Of a DNA stretch of 64,000 bases, positions 32,134-39,922 are shown one piece after another. This DNA is from JAFDVL01 sp043783625 (GTDB lineage: Bacteria > Acidobacteriota > Blastocatellia > RBC074). Location: assembly GCA_043783625.1 (NCBI GenBank), contig JAYVZE010000049.1, positions 1 through 64,000 on the forward strand. Reading direction: 5' to 3'. The first letter of the stretch is position 1, and each line of letters begins with the position of its first letter. The position numbers and the translations under genes are program-made. The notes under the pieces are model-generated. The model did not search any database. It was not told the origin of the DNA and was given only the letters and a program-made list of their open reading frames with translations.

Positions 32134-35100
32134 ATGAAAATCCAAAATCTCTTTGAACGCAAGATTGACCGCAATATCAACGGCGTCGTAAAAGCAGATC
32201 AATTAGATGCTTCCTCCGTTTGGCAGGAACTCGACGAATTTGTCGTTACGACCGAACTCGATAAACACTTGCGTACGTTTTTCTCAGCCTATGGAGAAGC
32301 GCTTAGTAAAATGAGCGAGCCTGACGTAGCGGGCAAAATCGGAGTCTGGGTTTCCGGTTTCTTTGGTTCAGGCAAATCCCATTTCATTAAAGTTCTTTCC
32401 TACCTTCTGCGTAACAGCACGCACACAAATGACGGGCAGAGCAGGCAGGCAGTAGGATTTTTTGAAAGCAAAATTAAAGATGCCATGCTCTTTGGCGACA
32501 TCAAACGCGCGGTTGCGTCCAACACGGATGTTATTCTTTTCAACATTGACAGCAAAGCGGATCAACGCCAGGGACGTGAAGCAATTCTGGCTGTCTTCCT
32601 TAAAGTGCTGAATGAAATGCAGGGCTATAGCGGCGATCACCCGCATCTGGCTCACCTTGAGCGTTATTTAGAAAGCAAGGATAAGTTCGAGCAATTCAAA
32701 CAGGCATTTCACGCCGCTGTTGGCAGCGTCTGGGAAGTTGAACGCGATGCTTATCAGTTCAACCGCGATGAAGTCGCCAGGGCGTTGGCTGAAACCTTAC
32801 ATCTAAGTATCGAATCAGCCGAAAAATGGGTGGATGGCGATGAAAAAAGTTTTGCGCTTTCCATCGAAAATTTCTGTAAATGGGTGAAACAATATCTTGA
32901 TAAAAAAGGGCCGGATCACCACCTTATATTTTTGGTTGATGAAATCGGTCAGTTTATTGGTGATGACTCACATTTGATGTTGAGCCTGCAAACCATTACC
33001 GAAGAACTTGGCACCGTTTGTAAAGGTCGGGCCTGGGTGGTGGTGACTTCACAGGAAGACATTGATGCCGTGCTGGGAGAAATGCCCAAGACGAAAGCCA
33101 ATGACTTTTCCAAAATTCAGGGGCGCTTTAAAACGCGGCTTTCGCTTTCCAGCACCAACGTTGACGAAGTCATTCAAGCTCGCCTGCTCGCCAAGAATTT
33201 TGCTGCTCAGGATGAATTGACCGCACTGTATCAGGCCAAAGGCGACATCCTGAAAAATCAGCTGACTTTTACCAATTGCGGCATGACGCTCAAGCCGTAC
33301 AAAGATGTCGAGGACTTCGCCAAAAACTATCCCTTCGCTCCTTATCAGTTTCAGTTAGTGCAAAAGATTTTTGAAGCCATTCGCCGTGCCGGTGCGACAG
33401 GCATGCATCTGGCACGGGGCGAACGGTCATTGCTGGACGCGTTTCAATCGGCAGCCATCTCCATCGCCAATCAAGATGTCGGCGTACTGGTTCCGCTCCA
33501 TTTGTTTTATCCTTCCATCGAAAACTTTCTGGACACCGCAGTCAAACTCACCATTGATCAGGCCCGGCAGAATCCCGGTCTGGAACAACCTTTCGATAAT
33601 CAGTTGCTCAGAGTGCTATTCCTGATTCGCTATGTCGAGGAAATGAAAGCTAACGTGGACAATCTGGTCACGCTGTCGCTGGAAGAAATTGACGGTGATC
33701 GTTTGGCGTTGCGGCGCAAAATCGAAGAGAGTTTGCAGCGGCTCGAAAAAGAAACGCTCATCAGCCGCAACGGAGATTTATATTCTTTCTTAACCAACGA
33801 AGAACGCGACATCAACCGCGAGATCAAAAATATCAATCTGGCTGACGGCACAGATTCCAAGATGCTGGGCGAATTGATTTTTGTTGATATTTTGAAAGAT
33901 CAGCGCAAGTTTCGTTTTCCACTCAATAAAATGGATTTTAGTTACAACCGCTTGTGCGATTCCTATCTGATCGGATCGCGCACCGACGGTGCGTTGTTGG
34001 TGACACTCATCTCGCCGCTGAATGATGAATACGATTTTTTTGATAACAGTCGTTGTGTTTTGGACAGTGGCGCTGAGGGCGGACAGATCATCATCCGGCT
34101 GGGCAATGATGCGAATCCCGGTCGTGAGTTGCGCACCTATTTACAAACTGAAAAATATATCCGCTCTGACAGTGGTAATTTACCTGAATCAACCCGCAAG
34201 ATTCGAGCCAATATTGCCGCTGATAATCACAACCGACGTGGCAGGCTCATTACCTTATTAACAGATTTGCTGAGCGCCGCTGACGTCTTCGTCGTTGGTC
34301 AACCGCTGAAATTAAAATCCAGTGCGCCAATGGAAACGCTCAATGAAGCACTCGAATATCTGGTGCAAAATAGCTTCACCAAAATGGGATATTTGAAATA
34401 TCTCAATCCGAACGCGGAAAAAGAGCTGCAAGCTATTTTGCGTAGCAATGATATTGCCCAACAAACGCTGGCGTTATCGTTACCGGAAGCCAACAAAGAT
34501 GCGCTCGATGATTTACGCAATTTTATTCAGCTTTGCACTAACACCAGCAGGCAAATCATCCTGCACGAATTGCTCGAAAAACGGTATGCCCTGCGTCCCT
34601 ATGGCTGGCCTGATAATGAAGTCTTGATTTTGCTGGCGCGGCTCCTGGTATTGGGCGAAATCAGTTTGCTGATGGACGGTAGTTTGATCGCACCGGACAA
34701 AATTTATGATGCCATCACGACGCCGGCCAAACGGCGCAAAATTGTTGTCCTCAAAAAACAAGCTACTGATCCGCAGGCAATTCAAACGGCACGCGCCCTC
34801 GGCAAAGACCTCTTTCACGAAATGGGGCCCGAAGGCGAAGACGCCTTATTGAGCTTTCTCAAAGAAAAATTCAGCCTTTGGAAATTGTCGTTCGAGGGCT
34901 TCAAGCCCTTGGCTGACACGGGCAATTATCCCGGCAAAGAGCAGATTAATGACGGTTTGGCAATCATTAGAAAGCTGCTCAATTTTGATGACAGCTATAA
35001 ATTCATTGAGGACTTCAACAGCCGCAAAGAGCCGCTAAAAGATTTGTCGGACGATTTTCACGACTTGCAAAATTTTTATGAAAATCAAAGACCGTCGTGG

Positions 35101-35700
35101 GAGCGCTTGCGCAAAGCGTACGAAAAATTCCAACTCAACCGAATGGAATTAGAACGTGACGAACGATCCCATGCCGCGCTAGAGCGGATGCAGGAAATTC
35201 TTCATGCGCCGCAGCCATACAGCTTGATTCGTGAAATTGATAATCACGTCACAATGGTGGGCGCAATCAATGCGGCACTCATTAATGACCAACGGGAACA
35301 GGTCTGCAAAACAATTGACGGGCATCTCAAAACCTTGACGAATGACCTTGACGCGGTGCAGGTTGACGCTTCATTGCGCATGACCTGCTTGCAACCGCTG
35401 GAGCAAATTCGCCGTCAGGTTGAAACCGAAGAAAGTCTTGCGCATCTTTCCCAATTCGCCGCCGAAGCCTTGAAGTCTTATGACGCCGGGGTACAACGCA
35501 TCGAAGCAGTGGTTCGACCTGCAATCATGGAACCGGCCACGCCCCAACCCGCCTTAAAAAAACAGCGCATTGTGGAACCCGCGAAATTGACGAAGGCGGC
35601 TTATCTGGAAACCAAAGAGGATGTGCAAAATTTTATTGCAGCGTTGCGGCAGGAACTAGAAACAGCTATCGAAAATAATGAACGGGTTCAGATTCGGTAG
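32134..35700 (+). CDS. brxC: BREX ATPase BrxC
   Basis: 1188 residues, usual BrxC size. The N-terminus has the typical IDRNINGVVKADQLD opening. Walker A is at 75-82 (GFFGSGKS) and Walker B with the catalytic acid at Asp269-Glu270 (IFLVDEIGQF). A long helical C-terminal half follows. BrxC is the large P-loop ATPase of BREX, similar to PglY, and is needed for both DNA methylation and phage exclusion. The gene is intact and free of the in-frame repeats that fill pglX. Confidence 0.95.
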   Translation: MKIQNLFERKIDRNINGVVKADQLDASSVWQELDEFVVTTELDKHLRTFFSAYGEALSKMSEPDVAGKIGVWVSGFFGSGKSHFIKVLSYLLRNSTHTNDGQSRQAVGFFESKIKDAMLFGDIKRAVASNTDVILFNIDSKADQRQGREAILAVFLKVLNEMQGYSGDHPHLAHLERYLESKDKFEQFKQAFHAAVGSVWEVERDAYQFNRDEVARALAETLHLSIESAEKWVDGDEKSFALSIENFCKWVKQYLDKKGPDHHLIFLVDEIGQFIGDDSHLMLSLQTITEELGTVCKGRAWVVVTSQEDIDAVLGEMPKTKANDFSKIQGRFKTRLSLSSTNVDEVIQARLLAKNFAAQDELTALYQAKGDILKNQLTFTNCGMTLKPYKDVEDFAKNYPFAPYQFQLVQKIFEAIRRAGATGMHLARGERSLLDAFQSAAISIANQDVGVLVPLHLFYPSIENFLDTAVKLTIDQARQNPGLEQPFDNQLLRVLFLIRYVEEMKANVDNLVTLSLEEIDGDRLALRRKIEESLQRLEKETLISRNGDLYSFLTNEERDINREIKNINLADGTDSKMLGELIFVDILKDQRKFRFPLNKMDFSYNRLCDSYLIGSRTDGALLVTLISPLNDEYDFFDNSRCVLDSGAEGGQIIIRLGNDANPGRELRTYLQTEKYIRSDSGNLPESTRKIRANIAADNHNRRGRLITLLTDLLSAADVFVVGQPLKLKSSAPMETLNEALEYLVQNSFTKMGYLKYLNPNAEKELQAILRSNDIAQQTLALSLPEANKDALDDLRNFIQLCTNTSRQIILHELLEKRYALRPYGWPDNEVLILLARLLVLGEISLLMDGSLIAPDKIYDAITTPAKRRKIVVLKKQATDPQAIQTARALGKDLFHEMGPEGEDALLSFLKEKFSLWKLSFEGFKPLADTGNYPGKEQINDGLAIIRKLLNFDDSYKFIEDFNSRKEPLKDLSDDFHDLQNFYENQRPSWERLRKAYEKFQLNRMELERDERSHAALERMQEILHAPQPYSLIREIDNHVTMVGAINAALINDQREQVCKTIDGHLKTLTNDLDAVQVDASLRMTCLQPLEQIRRQVETEESLAHLSQFAAEALKSYDAGVQRIEAVVRPAIMEPATPQPALKKQRIVEPAKLTKAAYLETKEDVQNFIAALRQELETAIENNERVQIR

Positions 35701-35768
35701 AGATCGCGTCTTGAATCAACGTTGGCGGATGCAATCGCCCCGTCTTCGTCTCGTGAGAGACGCCTGAA

Positions 35769-35798
35769 TGTAGGCAGGCCGTGAACGACCTGCCTACA
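35769..35798. repeat. GTAGGCAGG inverted repeat between brxC and pglX
   Basis: TGTAGGCAGG and CCTGCCTACA form a perfect 10-bp stem with a 10-base loop in the 151-base gap between brxC and pglX. It resembles the GGCAGGCT palindrome upstream of brxA in its core word. It could act as a weak transcription attenuator. Confidence 0.7.
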
Positions 35799-35851
35799 CT
35801 CAACCGCCCCTATGGGGGGCAATCATATGATCCGTTAATCCGTAACATCTA

Positions 35852-38800
35852 ATGAACCGCACCAAACTCAAAACCTACGCCCCGCAAGCCCGTCGTGACT
35901 TCATTCAGTCCATTACGGATCGCGCCGCTTACTATGGTCTCACCGCCAGCCATACCGCCGACATCACCGCGCAACAAGGTGACGTAGCCATCATCAATGG
36001 CAAACCTTTTCTGCTCGCTGTCATTGAAAAACGCGCCCAATTAATCAAACGAATTGAACGCAACGGCTTCGCCCCAACCATGGAAGCCATTGCCTACACC
36101 TGGTTCAATCGCATCGTAGCCATTCGGTTTATGGAATTGCACGGCTATCTTGAGCACGGCTACCGCGTACTTTCAACCACCACGGATTACACGGATAGCA
36201 CGGATGGAGTAAGAACATCAGTGTTATCTGCGAAATCCGTGGTTAAGCCTCCTGAAATCCTGCTCCACGCCGAACACATCGAATTGCCCGGCCTCAATCG
36301 TGACAAGGTGATTGAACTCAAACTGGACGGTACAAAAGAAGCGGAGTTGTATCGCCTGTTGCTCGTCGCGCAGTGCAATGCGCTCAGTGCGGCGATGCCG
36401 TTTCTGTTTGAGCGCGTAGACGACGAGACAGAATTGCTCCTGCCGGACAATCTGCTGCATTCCGATTCGCTGATTCGCAAGCTGGTCAACGACATTGACG
36501 AAAGCGATTGGCAACAGGTCGAAATCATTGGCTGGCTCTATCAGTTTTACATCTCCGAGAAAAAGGACGAAGTCATCGGCAAGGTCGTCAAAAGCGAAGA
36601 CATTCCGGCGGCGACGCAATTGTTCACGCCCAACTGGATCGTCAAATATCTGGTGCAAAATTCTATTGGGCGCATGTGGATGGAAGCGAATCCGACCTCA
36701 AACCTTGCCAGCAAAATGGAATACTTCGTTGGATTGCGGAATGCGGATTTGGGATTGCGGATTGAAGAAAATGAAGCCGCAATCCAACCTCCCCAATCGG
36801 CACTCCGCATTCCGCAATCCGCACTCTCGCCAGAGGCGATTACCGTGCTTGATCCGGCGTGCGGTTCGGGACACATTCTGGTCGAAGCGTATGATTTGCT
36901 GAAAGAGATTTATCTGGAACGCGGCTACCGATTGCGCGACATCCCGCGTTTGATTCTGAGCAAGAATTTGTTCGGTCTGGATATTGATGACCGCGCCGCC
37001 CAACTCGCTTCGTTTGCATTGCTGATGAAAGCACGCGCCGATGATCGCAGAATTTTTGACCGAGGGAAGGAGGGACAGAGCGAGGGAGCGAACGAATTGC
37101 ACTCATCACTCGTGAACGTTCTGACCATTCCCGACAGTTCCGCGCTTTCCCTGCGTCCGCATCAATTGGCAGAAAGTTTGTTCAGCGACAAAGCCCGACG
37201 CGGTGCAATTCCCATTCGTGATCCGAAATATTTATTCGGCGAAATGGAAGCCCAACCCTCGCTACTGATGCTGGACGAATCAATTACTCATCACTCATCA
37301 CTCATCACTCATTACTCATCACTCACCGAACAGCATCTCATAGATTTGCTCGAACGCTTTGAGATGGGCAAAACGCTGGGTTCGCTGATTCGGTTGCCAG
37401 CGGGCTACGGCACAACACTCGCCGCCATCGCGGAGTTGATGGCGGACAAACGAGCGCACGGCGACATCTACGAAAAAACTGCCGCGCGTGAGATTGAGCC
37501 GTTTGTGCGCGCGGCGGAACTGCTGCACGCCCAATACGATTGCGTGATTGCGAACCCGCCGTATATGGGCGGCAAAGGCATGAACGTCGCCGTCAAAGAC
37601 TTTGCCAAACGCCAGTTTCCCGATAGCAAAAGCGATTTGTTTGCGATGTTCATTGAGCGTGTGATGGAAATGGTTAAGCCCAACGGTGAGTCGGGTTTTG
37701 TTACACCTTTTGTTTGGATGTTTATTTTATCTTATGAAAAGTTCCGCACAAATTTACTGAAAGAAAATGCACTTTCTTCCTTGATTCAGCTTGAATACAA
37801 CGCATTTGAACCGGCCTGCGTTCCAGTTTGTGCATTCACTGTAGCAAAGGGGAAAAACGAAAACTTTAAAGGCGATTTTATTAAGCTATCAGATTTTAAA
37901 GGGCATCAAGCACAAGCACCAAAAACATTGGAAGCCATACAAAATCCGCATTGCGGCTGGCATTTTCAAGCTTCAAGTCATGACTTCAAAATGATTCCAG
38001 GAAGCCCGATTGCATATTGGATTAGTAGAACTTTGTTCAATTCATTCTCAGTTTTTCCACTTTTATCTAGTAAAGCAAACGTAAAAGAAGGACTAAACAC
38101 AGGCGATAATGAAGAGTTCTTTAGGTTATGGTGTGAAGTTGCACTGAAGTTAATTAAGTTCAATTCTGATTCAAGTGATGATGCGCGGCTAAGTGGTAGA
38201 CGATGGTTTCCATGTAACAAAGGAGGTAGTTATAGGAAATGGTTTGGAAATCAGGATACCGTTATTAATTGGGAAAATGATGGACAAGCTATTCGCAATT
38301 TCAGAAACCCTGAAGGAAAAATTTTGTCTTCTGTAAGGAACGCTAGTTTCTATTTCAAGGAAGGCTTGACTTGGTCAGGTGTCGGATCAAGCGGTTTCAG
38401 TGTTCGTAGCTTTGGAAAAGGTTTCATCTTTAATAGCGTGGGACGTTGCTTATTTCCGCACGAATATTCAAATTATGTTCTAGGATTCCTTAATTCAACT
38501 GTATGCGCCTCGTTACTGAGCGTTTTAGCTCCAACTCTACATTTTTCTGTGGGGGATGTTTGCAATCTACCAATAGCACCTGTAAGAAAAGATTCAGTGT
38601 TAGTTGAAGATCAAGTTCGAGAAATGATCGAGGTCGCCAAAAGTGACTGGAACTCATTTGAAATCTCATGGGACTTCCAAACTTTCCCGCTGCTCCGCTC
38701 CGACCTGAAAGCCGCCACCGTCGAACAATCCTTTCTCCACTGGCAACACGCTTGCCAAGCCAACCTGCAACGGATGCAGGAACTGGAGACCGAGAACAAC

Positions 38801-39013
38801 CGCCTGTTCATTGACGCCTACGGCCTGCAAGACGAACTCAGCCCCGAAGTGCCGGAAGCGCAAATCACGCTTGCCCGCGCCGACCGCAGCGACGATACCA
38901 AACGGCTGCTCTCATACGCGCTAGGCTGTAGATGGGCCGCTACCGTCTCGACCGCGCGGGACTCGTGTATGCGGACAGCGGCAATCGGGACTTTGAGAAG
39001 ATTTATGATTTAA
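35852..39013 (+). CDS. pglX: BREX adenine methyltransferase PglX, N-terminal part (frameshifted)
   Basis: 1053 residues before the frame ends. Reading order: N-terminal family opening (LKTYAPQARRDFIQSITDRA), EAIAYTWFNRIVAIRFMELH, the SAM-binding motif DPACGSGHIL at about 334-343, FGLDIDDRAAQLASFALLMK, and the catalytic NPPY at 568-571. The specificity region follows. PglX methylates non-palindromic sites on host DNA and sets BREX specificity. Two oddities: four short repeats are inserted in frame (near residues 110-132, 294-325, 403-415 and 478-491), and the last genuine residues are LLSYALGC, after which the frame shifts and soon stops. The rest of the protein continues at 38932 in another frame. 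Confidence 0.9.
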   Translation: MNRTKLKTYAPQARRDFIQSITDRAAYYGLTASHTADITAQQGDVAIINGKPFLLAVIEKRAQLIKRIERNGFAPTMEAIAYTWFNRIVAIRFMELHGYLEHGYRVLSTTTDYTDSTDGVRTSVLSAKSVVKPPEILLHAEHIELPGLNRDKVIELKLDGTKEAELYRLLLVAQCNALSAAMPFLFERVDDETELLLPDNLLHSDSLIRKLVNDIDESDWQQVEIIGWLYQFYISEKKDEVIGKVVKSEDIPAATQLFTPNWIVKYLVQNSIGRMWMEANPTSNLASKMEYFVGLRNADLGLRIEENEAAIQPPQSALRIPQSALSPEAITVLDPACGSGHILVEAYDLLKEIYLERGYRLRDIPRLILSKNLFGLDIDDRAAQLASFALLMKARADDRRIFDRGKEGQSEGANELHSSLVNVLTIPDSSALSLRPHQLAESLFSDKARRGAIPIRDPKYLFGEMEAQPSLLMLDESITHHSSLITHYSSLTEQHLIDLLERFEMGKTLGSLIRLPAGYGTTLAAIAELMADKRAHGDIYEKTAAREIEPFVRAAELLHAQYDCVIANPPYMGGKGMNVAVKDFAKRQFPDSKSDLFAMFIERVMEMVKPNGESGFVTPFVWMFILSYEKFRTNLLKENALSSLIQLEYNAFEPACVPVCAFTVAKGKNENFKGDFIKLSDFKGHQAQAPKTLEAIQNPHCGWHFQASSHDFKMIPGSPIAYWISRTLFNSFSVFPLLSSKANVKEGLNTGDNEEFFRLWCEVALKLIKFNSDSSDDARLSGRRWFPCNKGGSYRKWFGNQDTVINWENDGQAIRNFRNPEGKILSSVRNASFYFKEGLTWSGVGSSGFSVRSFGKGFIFNSVGRCLFPHEYSNYVLGFLNSTVCASLLSVLAPTLHFSVGDVCNLPIAPVRKDSVLVEDQVREMIEVAKSDWNSFEISWDFQTFPLLRSDLKAATVEQSFLHWQHACQANLQRMQELETENNRLFIDAYGLQDELSPEVPEAQITLARADRSDDTKRLLSYALGCRWAATVSTARDSCMRTAAIGTLRRFMI
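36179..36246. repeat. CACGGATTACACGGAT palindromic element inside pglX (copy 1)
   Basis: Left end ACCACGGATT and right end AATCCGTGGTTAA are inverted. It encodes DYTDSTDGVRTSVLSAKSVV in the pglX frame. Two further copies are at 39010-39146 and 39780-39902. Confidence 0.85.
36731..36826. repeat. GGATTGCGGAATGCGG palindromic element inside pglX
   Basis: GGATTGCGGAATGCGG at 36731-36746 is the exact reverse complement of 36805-36820; both arms are built from GCGGATT-type words. It encodes LRNADLGLRIEENEAAIQPP and then QSALRIPQSAL in the pglX frame, just before the SAM motif. Confidence 0.85.
37060..37095. repeat. GAGGGA short-period repeat inside pglX
   Basis: A run built from GAGGGA/GGGAC words, read in frame as DRGKEGQSEGANE. 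It is not expected in the family at this place and looks like an inserted low-complexity element. Confidence 0.5.
37283..37324. repeat. three 14-bp tandem repeats (ATTACTCATCACTC) inside pglX
   Basis: Three 14-bp units, ATTACTCATCACTC, ATCACTCATCACTC and ATTACTCATCACTC, total 42 bp and so add exactly 14 codons (ITHHSSLITHYSSL). Loss or gain of one unit would shift the reading frame, so this could be a phase-switch point. Confidence 0.85.
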
Positions 39014-39768
39014 CCACGGATTACACTGATAACACGGATGAAGAACAAGCAAGGCGTTCTGTGTCATCCACAATAACATTGCCCTCAGACGACAAGAAAG
39101 ATTCTATTTTTCTTTCATCCGTGCTATCGGTGCAATCCGTGGTTAATTTCCCTCCTGACGCTGACGGCATTGTACCTGTCACCGAGATCGAATGGTTCGC
39201 CGACGACGCAGCCCACCGCTTTACGGAATTCATCAGCAAAGCGTGGAGCGGCGAACAACTGGAAGCGAACCTGCGCTGGATAGCGGAATCGCTCGGCACA
39301 TCGCGTGACGAAGATGCCCGCACTACGATCAGGCGTTATTTCGCCAACGGTTTTTTCAAAGACCATTTGAAGACGTACAAGAAGCGCCCGATTTACTGGC
39401 TTTTTTCCAGCGGCAAACAACGCGCGTTCCAATGCCTGGTGTATTTGCATCGCTACAATGAAGGGACGCTGGCGCGAATGCGGACGGAATACGTGATCCC
39501 GCTGCAAGGCAAAATCGCCGCGCGGATTGAACAACTGGAACATGATAAGTTGGCCGCAAGTTCGACTTCGCACCGCAGGAAATTGGACAAGGAACAGGAC
39601 ATGCTGAAAAAACAGCAGACCGAATTGGTAACGTTTGATGAGAAGCTGCGGCATTACGCGGATTTGCGGATTGCGCTGGATTTGGATGACGGGGTGAAGG
39701 TCAATTACGGCAAGTTTGGCGATTTGCTGGCGGACGTGAAAGCGATGACGGGCGGGAGCGAGGAATAA
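38932..39768 (+). CDS. pglX: PglX C-terminal part in shifted frame
   Basis: 278 residues from an internal ATG. It continues PglX directly: MGRYRLDRAGLVYADSG would follow YALGC of the upstream frame, as in the family motif GCMFGRYSLD. The codon before the ATG is a stop, and there is no ribosome site, so independent translation is doubtful. Later residues show the conserved PglX end: DADGIVPVTEIEWFADDAAH, FFKDHLKTYKKRPIYWLFSS, GKQRAFQCLVYLHRY, then a coiled coil and the terminal DLDDGVKVNYGKFGDLLADV. A 137-bp palindromic repeat is inserted in frame at 39010-39146. Confidence 0.85.
   Translation: MGRYRLDRAGLVYADSGNRDFEKIYDLTTDYTDNTDEEQARRSVSSTITLPSDDKKDSIFLSSVLSVQSVVNFPPDADGIVPVTEIEWFADDAAHRFTEFISKAWSGEQLEANLRWIAESLGTSRDEDARTTIRRYFANGFFKDHLKTYKKRPIYWLFSSGKQRAFQCLVYLHRYNEGTLARMRTEYVIPLQGKIAARIEQLEHDKLAASSTSHRRKLDKEQDMLKKQQTELVTFDEKLRHYADLRIALDLDDGVKVNYGKFGDLLADVKAMTGGSEE
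39010..39146. repeat. CACGGATTACAC palindromic element inside pglX (copy 2)
   Basis: TTAACCACGGATT at 39010-39022 is the exact reverse complement of AATCCGTGGTTAA at 39134-39146. The inside holds further CACGGATG / CATCCGTG words. It encodes about 45 extra residues in the shifted frame (from TTDYTDNTDEEQ to LSVQSVVN). Confidence 0.9.
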
Positions 39769-39779
39769 GGGCAAAGAAT

Positions 39780-39902
39780 TTAACCACGGATGACACCGAT
39801 AGCACGGATGGGATGAAGACAGATTTTACACGGCGAAACGATTTGCCCTTTGTCTGATTGTCTCTGCCTTGATCCGTGTTCTCTGTGTCATCCGTGGTTA
39901 AA
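39780..39902. repeat. CACGGATGACAC palindromic element between pglX and pglZ (copy 3)
   Basis: Starts TTAACCACGGATGACAC and ends TGTCATCCGTGGTTAA, a near-perfect inverted pair. It fills nearly all of the pglX-pglZ gap and shows the element in its usual intergenic position. Confidence 0.9.
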
Positions 39903-39922
39903 TTCAAAGAATCTAAAAAGGA

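Noticed and set aside
36187..37128. Several long minus-strand open frames inside pglX
   Set aside because: They are antisense to a well-conserved methyltransferase, carry low-complexity translations of the repeats, and have no family resemblance.
37283..37324. Short tandem repeats as a CRISPR array
   Set aside because: Units are 14 bp with no spacers between them and are read in frame within pglX.
35852..39768. Two independent genes rather than one split pglX
   Set aside because: The end of the first frame and the start of the second are contiguous in the family motif, and the codon before the second ATG is a stop with no ribosome site.
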